Shown here one piece after another: positions 41,794-47,925 of a stretch of DNA of 47,925 bases (within the stretch, counting starts at the first letter, position 1; every line of letters starts with the position of its first letter). The notes below the pieces were generated by a model. The model searched no databases and was not told the DNA's origin. It saw only the letters and a list, made by a program, of their open reading frames with translations. Source of the stretch: Microbacterium resistens NBRC 103078 (GTDB lineage Bacteria; Actinomycetota; Actinomycetes; Actinomycetales; Microbacteriaceae); NCBI RefSeq assembly GCF_001552355.1, contig NZ_BCRA01000003.1, forward strand, positions 1-47,925, written 5' to 3'. The translations under genes were made by a program, and so were the position numbers.

Positions 41794-42582
41794 ATGTCGT
41801 CGTCCGCCGCCCCGCTCATCGACGGAACGTACAACTCCCGCGACACCGGCGGCACCCCGCTGCGCTCGGGCGGCGAGACCCGGTCGGGCGTGCTCTACCG
41901 ATCCGACGCGCTGTCCTCCCTGACGGACGCGGGGCGGGACGACCTCGCGGCGACGGGTGTCGGCACGATCGTCGACTTCCGCACAGAGGCCGAGCGCGGC
42001 GACGCGCCGAACCTGCTGCCCGAGAGCCCGGCGCTGCGCACCGTCACGCTGTCGATCCTCGAGGGGGCCATGTCGATGCCGGCCGGCGCCGGGGCGGCGC
42101 TCGCCGATCCCGCGGCACTTCGGGCTCTGCTGGAGCGGATCCCGACGCTGGACCGGCTCTACGTCGGGATGCTGGAGAGCGGGGCGGCCTCCTTCGCCGA
42201 GGTCGCTCGGATCGTCGCCCGCTCCGCCGACGAGCGCTCCGGCGTCCTCATCCACTGCACCGCGGGCAAGGACCGCACCGGGGTCGCGACCGCGCTCCTG
42301 CTGGACGCCGTCGGAGCCGAGCGCGACGCCGTGGTGGCCGACTACGCCGTCAGCGCGTCGAACCTCGCCGGCCCCTGGGCCGAGCGGATGCTCGCACGCG
42401 CGGAGTCGTGGGGCGTTCCGCGCGTGCCGCAGATCGAAGCGCTCGTGACCGCGACGCCCCCGGCGGCGATCGAGGCCGCGCTCGCGTGGACCGACGAGCG
42501 CGGCGGCGCCGCCGCGTATCTGCGGGCCGGCGGGCTGGAGGACGCCGACCTGGCGCTCCTGCGCGAGCGCCTGGCGGGCTGA
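41794..42582 (+). CDS. Tyrosine-protein phosphatase (PtpB/SptP-like)
   Basis: A 262-residue phosphatase of the tyrosine phosphatase family similar to MptpB. NSRDTGG at the start and VDFRTEAER near 60 are typical; the P-loop HCTAGKDRTG has catalytic Cys155 and Arg161, with the extra Lys and Asp of the dual tyrosine/phosphoinositide type. It is cytoplasmic. AGGAG ends 5 nt before the ATG at 41794, which decides it over the GTG at 41788. Its substrate is unknown. Confidence 0.88.
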   Translation: MSSSAAPLIDGTYNSRDTGGTPLRSGGETRSGVLYRSDALSSLTDAGRDDLAATGVGTIVDFRTEAERGDAPNLLPESPALRTVTLSILEGAMSMPAGAGAALADPAALRALLERIPTLDRLYVGMLESGAASFAEVARIVARSADERSGVLIHCTAGKDRTGVATALLLDAVGAERDAVVADYAVSASNLAGPWAERMLARAESWGVPRVPQIEALVTATPPAAIEAALAWTDERGGAAAYLRAGGLEDADLALLRERLAG

Positions 42583-42622
42583 GCCGAGCGGCACGGCGAC
42601 GGGAACCACCGGGGAGAGGCGG

Positions 42623-43942
42623 ATGAGCGCGACGGACGACCACCACACGCGCCGCCGGTGGGCGGTGCAGATGCAGCAGCCGCTGCCTCCGGCGACGGTG
42701 TTCGATCGCGTCGCGTTCCTGATCGGCACCGCCTCCGCCGTGTGGCTCGCCGTCGTGATCGCGGTGCAGGGGTTCCGGACGCCCTGGGCGTGGCTGCTCT
42801 TCATCCCGGTCTGGGCGATCCTCGCGTATCTCGCCCTTCCCCGGCTCCACCGCATGCTGTCGGACCTGTACGTCCCGGACTACTTCTTCGGCCGGACCCG
42901 GACGGCCGACGGCCTGCTCGGGGATCCGGTGAACCTCGGCGCGGACGGTTCGGCCGCGCAGCTCGACGCGGCGATGTCCGCGGCCGGCTGGCACCGCGCC
43001 GACGAGATCACGGCCGCCTCGACCTGGGGGATCATCGCCTCCACGCTCACCCGGCGCAGTTATCCGACCGCGCCGGTCTCACCGCTCATGCTCTTCGGTC
43101 GCCGCCACGACGTGGCGTACCAGCAGGAGGTGGCCGGCAACCCCAAGCAGCGCCACCACGTCCGGTTCTGGCACACCCCGGAGGGGTGGCTGCTGCCCGG
43201 CGGGGCCCGCACGGACTGGCTGGGGGCCGGGACCTACGACACGGACGTCGGGCTGTCGTTCTTCACGCTCCAGGTCACCCATCGCATCGATGAGAACACC
43301 GACGTCGAGCGCGATCACGTCGTGTCCTCGCTGCAGGAGGCCGACCCGGCGGTGCGGGTGCGGCTGCTGCACGACTTCACCACGGGCTATCACGCCCGCA
43401 ACGGCGGAGGAGACCGCTTCGTCACGGACGGGAACCTCCCGATCGTGGACCTGACCGGGGTCGCCGCCCCGACCCCGCCCGCGGACGCCCCGCGTCCCGC
43501 GCACGAGACCCCTACGCCGGAGGACGTCGTCCGTCGCATGCCGCTGGCGGTGGCAGCCGGCGCCGTGATCGTGATGGTGCTCGGCGTGATCCAGCTTCTG
43601 ACGATCCTGCTCGACCCGGACCTGTGGGAGGCGCTCGCCGGATCCCCGGGAGACGTCCGTGTCGTCACGGCGGGGATCGTGCTCGTTCTGGCCGGGATCG
43701 TCGCGGCCCAGGTGGTCATGGCGGTGCTCGTGCTGCGGCGGGGACGACGGGCGCGGGCGGTCCTCATCGTGCTGCTCACGCTCGGGATCCTCACCGTCGC
43801 GATCGACTATCTCGACGGTTCGATGGTCCCGGGGCTCGACGGCACCCTCCTCATCGCCACGCTGCAGTGCGTCGCGCTGCTGGCGCTGTCGTCGGACTCG
43901 GCGGGGGCGTGGGTGCGCCGCACGCGCCGCCGGGCACGATGA
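42623..43942 (+). CDS. LssY-like C-terminal domain membrane protein
   Basis: A 439-residue membrane protein. Two helices (about 30-72) lead to a large soluble domain (about 90-280) that matches the LssY C-terminal region: AAGWHRADEITAASTWGII, PVSPLMLFGRRHDVAYQQEV, HHVRFWHTPEG and VTHRIDENTDVERDHVV. A Pro-rich linker and about four further helices end the protein. LssY domains have no firm biochemical role. A GGGGAGAGG ribosome site precedes the ATG. It converges with moaC 12 bp away. Confidence 0.75.
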   Translation: MSATDDHHTRRRWAVQMQQPLPPATVFDRVAFLIGTASAVWLAVVIAVQGFRTPWAWLLFIPVWAILAYLALPRLHRMLSDLYVPDYFFGRTRTADGLLGDPVNLGADGSAAQLDAAMSAAGWHRADEITAASTWGIIASTLTRRSYPTAPVSPLMLFGRRHDVAYQQEVAGNPKQRHHVRFWHTPEGWLLPGGARTDWLGAGTYDTDVGLSFFTLQVTHRIDENTDVERDHVVSSLQEADPAVRVRLLHDFTTGYHARNGGGDRFVTDGNLPIVDLTGVAAPTPPADAPRPAHETPTPEDVVRRMPLAVAAGAVIVMVLGVIQLLTILLDPDLWEALAGSPGDVRVVTAGIVLVLAGIVAAQVVMAVLVLRRGRRARAVLIVLLTLGILTVAIDYLDGSMVPGLDGTLLIATLQCVALLALSSDSAGAWVRRTRRRAR

Positions 43943-43954
43943 GCGGGGCTCGGC

Positions 43955-44431
43955 TCACTCGGCCTCGCGGGTCCAGTCGCCGCTCTTGCCGCCGGACTTC
44001 GCGAGGACGCACACGTCGGTGATGACGGCGCGGTTGTCGACGGCCTTGATCATGTCGTAGAGGGTGAGCGCAGCGACGCTCGCCGCCGTGAGCGCCTCCA
44101 TCTCCACGCCGGTGACCCCGGTGGTGACGGCGGTCGCGACGATCCGCACGCGGTCGCCGCTCGGCTCGAGGTCGACGGCGAGCTTGGTCAGCGGGAGCGG
44201 GTGGCACAGCGGGATCAGCGCGGAGGTCTGCTTCGCGCCCATGATCCCTGCCAGCCGCGCGGTGCCGAGCGCCTCGCCCTTCGGCAGCGAGCCGTCGGCG
44301 ATCTTCGCCACGACCTCCTCGGTGGTGACCAGCACGGCCTGGGCGCGGGCCTCGCGACGCGTGACGGCCTTGTCGGTCACGTCGACCATGTGCGCGGATC
44401 CGTCCTCGCGCAGGTGGGTCAGCTCGCTCAT
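43955..44431 (-). CDS. moaC: Cyclic pyranopterin monophosphate synthase MoaC
   Basis: MoaC, 158 residues, converts the MoaA product to cyclic pyranopterin monophosphate in molybdenum cofactor synthesis. Conserved parts are [16 protein letters not shown], the catalytic [33 protein letters not shown] and the C-terminal KSGGKSGDW. The N-terminus, SELTHL, fits the family start. It is downstream of moaD, 54 bp apart, on one transcript. A GGAG 4 nt upstream is its ribosome site. Confidence 0.95.
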   Translation of the reverse strand: MSELTHLREDGSAHMVDVTDKAVTRREARAQAVLVTTEEVVAKIADGSLPKGEALGTARLAGIMGAKQTSALIPLCHPLPLTKLAVDLEPSGDRVRIVATAVTTGVTGVEMEALTAASVAALTLYDMIKAVDNRAVITDVCVLAKSGGKSGDWTREAE

Positions 44432-44485
44432 GGGGTCTCCGCTCGTGTCGTCGCCCGGCGTCGGGGCGGGGGTGCCGTCGTGGCG

Positions 44486-44734
44486 TCATCCTCCGGCGAA
44501 AGGGGGCAGGATGTCGACGGTACCGTGTGCGGGGTGGTCCAAGCGACGGCGGACGACGCCGTCGACGAGGAACGAACCGGATCGCAGGACGGCGCCCATG
44601 GCGTCGCCGTAGCGCTCCAGGAGCACGTCGCGCAGGGCGGCGAGCGTCGGCTGCTCCGGCAGCGCGATGTCCTCCTGCTCCCGGCCCGCGGCCTCGGCAG
44701 CCGCCGCGAAGTACCGGACCGTCACGTTCACCAT
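44486..44734 (-). CDS. moaD: MoaD/ThiS-family sulfur carrier
   Basis: An 82-residue ubiquitin-like protein ending in the Gly-Gly tail (PPFAGG) that is adenylated and thiocarboxylated by MoeB/MoeZ to give sulfur to molybdopterin synthase. The beta-grasp pattern is clear (VTVRYFAAAAEAAGREQEDIALPE...LAALRDVLLERYG). Its ATG is 6 nt after a TAGGAT box (44741-44746, minus strand), so the moaD-moaC mRNA is leaderless. Confidence 0.92.
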   Translation of the reverse strand: MVNVTVRYFAAAAEAAGREQEDIALPEQPTLAALRDVLLERYGDAMGAVLRSGSFLVDGVVRRRLDHPAHGTVDILPPFAGG

Positions 44735-44740
44735 TCCCCC

Positions 44741-44818
44741 ATCCTACCCCGCACGTGGAAACTTATGTTCGCATGGCGGAAGAACTCTGCCGCAGAGTGG
44801 AGAAGCCCGCGTAGACTT
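44741..44818. promoter_or_regulatory. Divergent moaD/moeZ promoter region with palindrome
   Basis: The minus-strand box TAGGAT (44741-44746) serves moaD and TAGACT (44813-44818), 5 nt before the ATG at 44824, serves moeZ. Between them CTCTGCCGCAGAG (44786-44798) is a perfect palindrome centred on the -32 position of moeZ. An open frame of 13 codons (44774-44815, MAEELCRRVEKPA) ends in the TAG of the moeZ box and is probably not translated. Confidence 0.45.
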
Positions 44819-44823
44819 CGGGC

Positions 44824-46014
44824 ATGCTCCCGCTCGTCGAGCCGGGTCCTGCCCTGGACCCCGCGCGCATCACCCGCTACAGCCGTCAGCTGATGCTCCC
44901 CGGGTTCGGGGAGGACGCGCAACGTCGGCTGCGGGCCGCGCGCGTCCTCGTCATCGGGGCCGGCGGACTCGGGAGCGCCGTCGTGCCCATGCTGGCCGCG
45001 GCCGGGGTCGGCACGATCGGCGTCGTGGACGACGACGTCGTCGAGTTGTCGAACCTCCACCGCCAGCTCAGTCACGGCGTGGCGGATCTCGGGCGCGCCA
45101 AGGTCGACTCGCTCGCCGACGCGGTGCGGGCCATCGATCCGGACACCGTCGTGCACGCTCACCGCGAGCGGCTCGGAGCGCACAACCTCCCCGCCCTCCT
45201 CGAGGACTACGACCTGCTCGTGGACGGCAGCGACAACTTCCCGACGCGCTTCCTCGCCAACGACGCGGCGGATCTCGCGGGCAAGCCGCTGGTGTGGGGC
45301 GCCATCCTGCGATTCCACGGCCAGGTCGGCATCGCGTGGCGCGGCCACGGCCCGACCTACCGCGATCTCTTCCCGGAACCGCCCTCCGGCGACGAGGCGC
45401 TGTCCTGCGAGCTCGGCGGCGTCCTCCCGACGCTGTGCCCGGCGATCGGCTCCCTCCTGGCGACGGAGGCGATCAAGCTGGTGACGGGGATCGGGGAGCC
45501 GCTGCTCGGGCGTGTGCTCGTGTACGACGCGCTCACCGCGCGCACCCGGGAGATCGCCTACCGTGCGGACGAGGACGCGCCTCGGATCACGGCTCTCGAG
45601 CCGGAGTCGCCGGCCGGCGAGCGCGATGAGCGCGACGCCGTCTCCGCGGCCGAGGTGCTGCGCGCGATCCGCGCCGGAGAGCCCGTGCGGCTCGTGGACG
45701 TCCGGGAGCCCGACGAGACCGCGCTGCGCCGGATCCCCGGAGCCCGCCTGCTGCCGCTGGGTCGCCTCGACGCGGGCGAGGATCCGGAGGGACCCGCGCC
45801 CGTCGTGGTCTACTGCGAGCGCGATCCACGGTCCCGTCGTGCCGTGCGGACGCTGCGGGAGCGCGGGATCGATGCCCGCTATCTCGCCGGGGGGATCCGC
45901 GCGTTCGTCGCGATCGGCGGCGAGGTGGAGGCCGGGCAGGGCGGCGCCGATCCGGCTCCGCCCGCGGTCGAGGACGTCGCGGGGGCCGCGGCCGGAGAAG
46001 GGGTTCGAGCATGA
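44824..46014 (+). CDS. moeZ: MoeZ-type MoaD adenylyltransferase/sulfurtransferase
   Basis: A 396-residue ThiF-rhodanese fusion that adenylates the C-terminus of MoaD-like proteins and transfers sulfur to it. The ThiF domain (about 12-250) has GAGGLGS for ATP, the DDDVVELSNLHRQ loop, and SCELGGVL with the candidate thioester Cys. TYRDLFPEPP replaces the CYRCLFP zinc-site motif of enteric MoeB, as in actinobacterial MoeZ. The rhodanese domain (about 275-370) has its active Cys in VVYCERDPRSRRA. It overlaps moaE by 4 bp; TAGACT lies 5 nt before the ATG. Confidence 0.88.
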   Translation: MLPLVEPGPALDPARITRYSRQLMLPGFGEDAQRRLRAARVLVIGAGGLGSAVVPMLAAAGVGTIGVVDDDVVELSNLHRQLSHGVADLGRAKVDSLADAVRAIDPDTVVHAHRERLGAHNLPALLEDYDLLVDGSDNFPTRFLANDAADLAGKPLVWGAILRFHGQVGIAWRGHGPTYRDLFPEPPSGDEALSCELGGVLPTLCPAIGSLLATEAIKLVTGIGEPLLGRVLVYDALTARTREIAYRADEDAPRITALEPESPAGERDERDAVSAAEVLRAIRAGEPVRLVDVREPDETALRRIPGARLLPLGRLDAGEDPEGPAPVVVYCERDPRSRRAVRTLRERGIDARYLAGGIRAFVAIGGEVEAGQGGADPAPPAVEDVAGAAAGEGVRA

Positions 46015-46424
46015 CCGAGACAGCGCCGGCGATCGCCGAGGGGCCGATCGACGAGGCCGCGGTGGACGCCGCCGTGGGCTCGGACGCGCACGGCGCGATC
46101 GTGACGTTCCGCGGGGTCGTCCGCGATCACGACGGCGGCCGCCCGGTGCGCGCGCTCGACTACCGCGCGCATCCCGAGGCGGCCCGCTTCCTCACGGAGA
46201 TCGTCGAGCGGGTCGCCGCCGAGACGGGCCTGCGGGTCGCGGCGACGCATCGCGTGGGCGATCTCCGGATCGGGGATGTCGCCCTGTACGCCGCCGCGTC
46301 CGCCGGGCACCGCGCCGAGGCCTTCGCCGCGTGCGAGCGGCTCGTCGAGGAGATCAAGCGCGGGGTCCCCATCTGGAAGCGCCAGCACTACGACGACGGC
46401 GTCTCGGAGTGGGTGGGGCTCTGA
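46011..46424 (+). CDS. moaE: Molybdopterin synthase catalytic subunit MoaE
   Basis: MoaE, 137 residues, joins MoaD to convert precursor Z to molybdopterin. GAIVTFRGVVRDHDGGRPVRALDYRAHPEAA, ATHRVGDLRIGDVALYAAASAGHRAEAFAACERLVEEIKRGVPIWKRQHY are the family blocks; the Lys of PIWKR is the catalytic one. ATG overlaps the moeZ stop, giving a moeZ-moaE operon. It converges with moaA 29 bp away. Confidence 0.94.
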   Translation: MTETAPAIAEGPIDEAAVDAAVGSDAHGAIVTFRGVVRDHDGGRPVRALDYRAHPEAARFLTEIVERVAAETGLRVAATHRVGDLRIGDVALYAAASAGHRAEAFAACERLVEEIKRGVPIWKRQHYDDGVSEWVGL

Positions 46425-46453
46425 GCCCGCTCGAGAGCCGATGAGGACCGGGA

Positions 46454-47551
46454 TCAGCCGCCGATGTAGCTCATCTCGATCCGCTGGCGGGCGGCGCGCA
46501 GCTCCGGCGTGAGGCTGGAGCGGATATCCGAGTAGCGGTCGTCACGCGCGCCCCAGATCCCGGCCATCGCCGCCGACAGCCGCTCGTCGTCGGCCCCGCC
46601 CCGCAGCAGGGCGCGCAGGTCGTGCCCCTCGTCGGCGAACAGGCATGTGTAGAGCTTGCCGTCCGTGGAGATCCTGGCCCGGTTGCACGTCCCGCAGAAG
46701 GCCTGCGTGACCGACGAGATCACGCCGATCTCGCCCTCTCCGTCCCGGTAGCGCCAGCGTTGGGCGGTCTCGCCCGGGGCCGTCGCCTCCGCCGGCTCCA
46801 GCGGGAAGACCGCCGAGATGCGGTCCACGACCTCGGCGGACGGAACGACGGCGTCGAGGGACCAGCCGTTGGAGGTGCCGACGTCCATGAACTCGATGAA
46901 CCGCAGCGTGCACCGGGTCCCCTTGAAGCGGGCCGCCATGTCCACGATCTCGCCGTCGTTCAGGCCGCGCTTGACCACCATGTTCAGCTTGACGGTCGGG
47001 AATCCGGCGGACAGGGCCGCGTCGATCCCGTCCAGGACCCTGGCGACGGGGAAGCGGACGTCGTTGATCTCCTGGAACAGCGCGTCGTCGAGCGAGTCCA
47101 GGGACACCGTCACGCGGTCGAGACCCGCTTCGCGCAGCGCCGCGGCCTTCACGGGCAGGGCGGAGCCGTTCGTCGTGAGCGCGATCTCCGGCCCGTCGCC
47201 CTCGGGCGTGCGCAGCGCCGCGAGGCGGGCCACGAGCTCCTCGATGCCCTTGCGCAGCAGCGGCTCGCCGCCGGTGAGGCGGAGCTTGCGGACCCCGTGG
47301 GCGACGGCGATCCGCGCGATCCGCTCGATCTCGTCGAAGGTCAGCAGCTCGTCGCGGTCCAGGAACGCGTAGTCACGCCCGAACACGGTCTTCGGCATGC
47401 AGTAGCCGCAGCGGAAGTTGCAGCGGTCGGTGACGGAGATCCGCAGATCCCGCATCGGGCGGTCGAGACGGTCTGCGAGCAGGCCGGTCGACGGCAGCCG
47501 CCGCGCGCCCACGCCGCCCTCTGCGGTGCGGGGAATCGGTGGGATCGTCAT
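46454..47551 (-). CDS. moaA: GTP 3',8-cyclase MoaA
   Basis: MoaA, 365 residues, a radical-SAM enzyme performing the first step of molybdenum cofactor synthesis. The first 4Fe-4S cluster motif is CNFRCGYC (about 44-51), with the SAM-binding LTGGEPLLR; the second cluster is bound by [18 protein letters not shown] near the C-terminus; the protein ends in the Gly-Gly dipeptide (YIGG) needed for activity. An AAGGGGGTG ribosome site lies before the ATG. TACGGT (47576-47581, minus strand) is a likely -10. It may also be read from modC upstream, 37 bp away. Confidence 0.95.
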   Translation of the reverse strand: MTIPPIPRTAEGGVGARRLPSTGLLADRLDRPMRDLRISVTDRCNFRCGYCMPKTVFGRDYAFLDRDELLTFDEIERIARIAVAHGVRKLRLTGGEPLLRKGIEELVARLAALRTPEGDGPEIALTTNGSALPVKAAALREAGLDRVTVSLDSLDDALFQEINDVRFPVARVLDGIDAALSAGFPTVKLNMVVKRGLNDGEIVDMAARFKGTRCTLRFIEFMDVGTSNGWSLDAVVPSAEVVDRISAVFPLEPAEATAPGETAQRWRYRDGEGEIGVISSVTQAFCGTCNRARISTDGKLYTCLFADEGHDLRALLRGGADDERLSAAMAGIWGARDDRYSDIRSSLTPELRAARQRIEMSYIGG

Positions 47552-47588
47552 CGTCCACCCCCTTACGAGTCGATAACCGTACCACCGC

Positions 47589-47925
47589 TCAGGCGGAGGA
47601 GCGCACGGAGACGTCGGTCTCGGCGATCGTGAACCCCAGCCGCAGGCCGGGCCGGAGCCCGAGCGTCGCGGCGGCGGGGGCCGGGCAGTCGACGGCGATG
47701 TCGGGGTGCTCCGCGGTGCGGATCCGGACGCCGCCCGGAACGGGTTCGAGGAGCGCAGCGGTGCCGGCCCAGGCGTTCGGCCGCGCCTCCTCCGCGGCGT
47801 CGCCCCCCGCGCGGACCCGGACCGCGGACGGCGCGAACACGGCGGACGCGGGCGCGCCGTCGATCACAGACCGCCCGTCGGAGAGCACGATCGGCGCCCC
47901 GTCCGTGCCCCGCGCCAGGACGCCG
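47589..47925 (-). CDS. modC: Molybdate ABC transporter ATP-binding protein, C-terminal part (incomplete)
   Basis: The window ends within this gene; only the last 111 codons are present. They read as a molybdate-binding TOBE domain ([20 protein letters not shown]...[11 protein letters not shown]...[59 protein letters not shown]), like that at the end of actinobacterial ModC. No Walker motifs are in view. The position just upstream of moaA in a cofactor cluster supports molybdate import. The assignment rests on the TOBE domain and context. Confidence 0.75.
   Translation of the reverse strand, partial: GVLARGTDGAPIVLSDGRSVIDGAPASAVFAPSAVRVRAGGDAAEEARPNAWAGTAALLEPVPGGVRIRTAEHPDIAVDCPAPAAATLGLRPGLRLGFTIAETDVSVRSSA

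Noticed and set aside
44774..44815. 13-codon open frame MAEELCRRVEKPA before moeZ
   Set aside because: It has no ribosome site, ends inside the -10 box of moeZ, and would lie upstream of the predicted transcription start.

Overview
The window is about 48 kb of very GC-rich DNA with the gene content and promoter style of a high-GC Gram-positive actinobacterium, most likely a Microbacteriaceae member such as Microbacterium. Pointers are a GuaB3-type IMP-dehydrogenase-related gene followed by SURF1, a DUF3817 gene fused by overlap to guaA, an ECF42-type sigma factor with its DGPF/YCII partner, a MoeZ-type MoeB with rhodanese domain, a genomically encoded tRNA CCA end, and many genes whose start codon lies exactly 6 nt after a TANNNT -10 box (leaderless transcripts). 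The genus is an inference; no rRNA is present.

Layout. 0-5.5 kb: ABC-F ATPase, an AbrB/PIN toxin-antitoxin pair flanked by a 23-bp direct repeat, OsmC, GuaB3, SURF1. 5.7-12.7 kb: two paralogous secreted nucleotide-degrading enzymes, a wall-anchored 5'-nucleotidase (LPPTG) and a 1547-residue LTD/nuclease/5'-nucleotidase fusion; they share a 351-bp perfectly identical block with codon usage unlike its surroundings. 12.8-17.5 kb: a Phd/PIN toxin-antitoxin pair, DUF3817-guaA, a frameshifted L-lactate dehydrogenase gene, and a third, VapB/PIN toxin-antitoxin pair. 17.5-28.2 kb: AlkD-like repair protein, YCII-ECF42 sigma unit, Bax1-like membrane protein, GDPD, PcrA helicase, SseB-like protein, and a MarR-controlled 14-TM exporter. 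28.3-31.5 kb: a tight five-gene operon for a surface structure (three proteins with SipW-type signal peptides, a SipW-like signal peptidase and an LPPTG wall protein). 31.5-34.2 kb: an unrecognised gene, a YqaJ-type nuclease, then rplJ-rplL behind an attenuating L10 leader. 34.3-39.1 kb: a LacI regulator divergent from a sugar ABC importer that lacks its ATPase. 39.1-43.9 kb: a REP-like element, PAP2 phosphatase, GNAT, an Asp-nucleophile alpha/beta hydrolase, tRNA-Ser(GGA), a tyrosine phosphatase and an LssY-like membrane protein. 44-47.9 kb: molybdenum cofactor genes moaC, moaD, moeZ/moeB, moaE, moaA and the 3' end of modC.

Themes. Three PIN-domain toxins are paired with three different antitoxin families, each with its own operator geometry (inverted repeats of 8 and 12 bp, or a 3 x 7-bp direct repeat with an 11-bp period). 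The two secreted nucleotidases could together convert extracellular DNA to nucleosides and phosphate, and a PHO-box-like tandem repeat lies just upstream of the promoter of the larger one. Most intergenic gaps hold strong GC-rich hairpin terminators without a T-tract. No CRISPR array, intact insertion sequence, rRNA or replication origin was seen.
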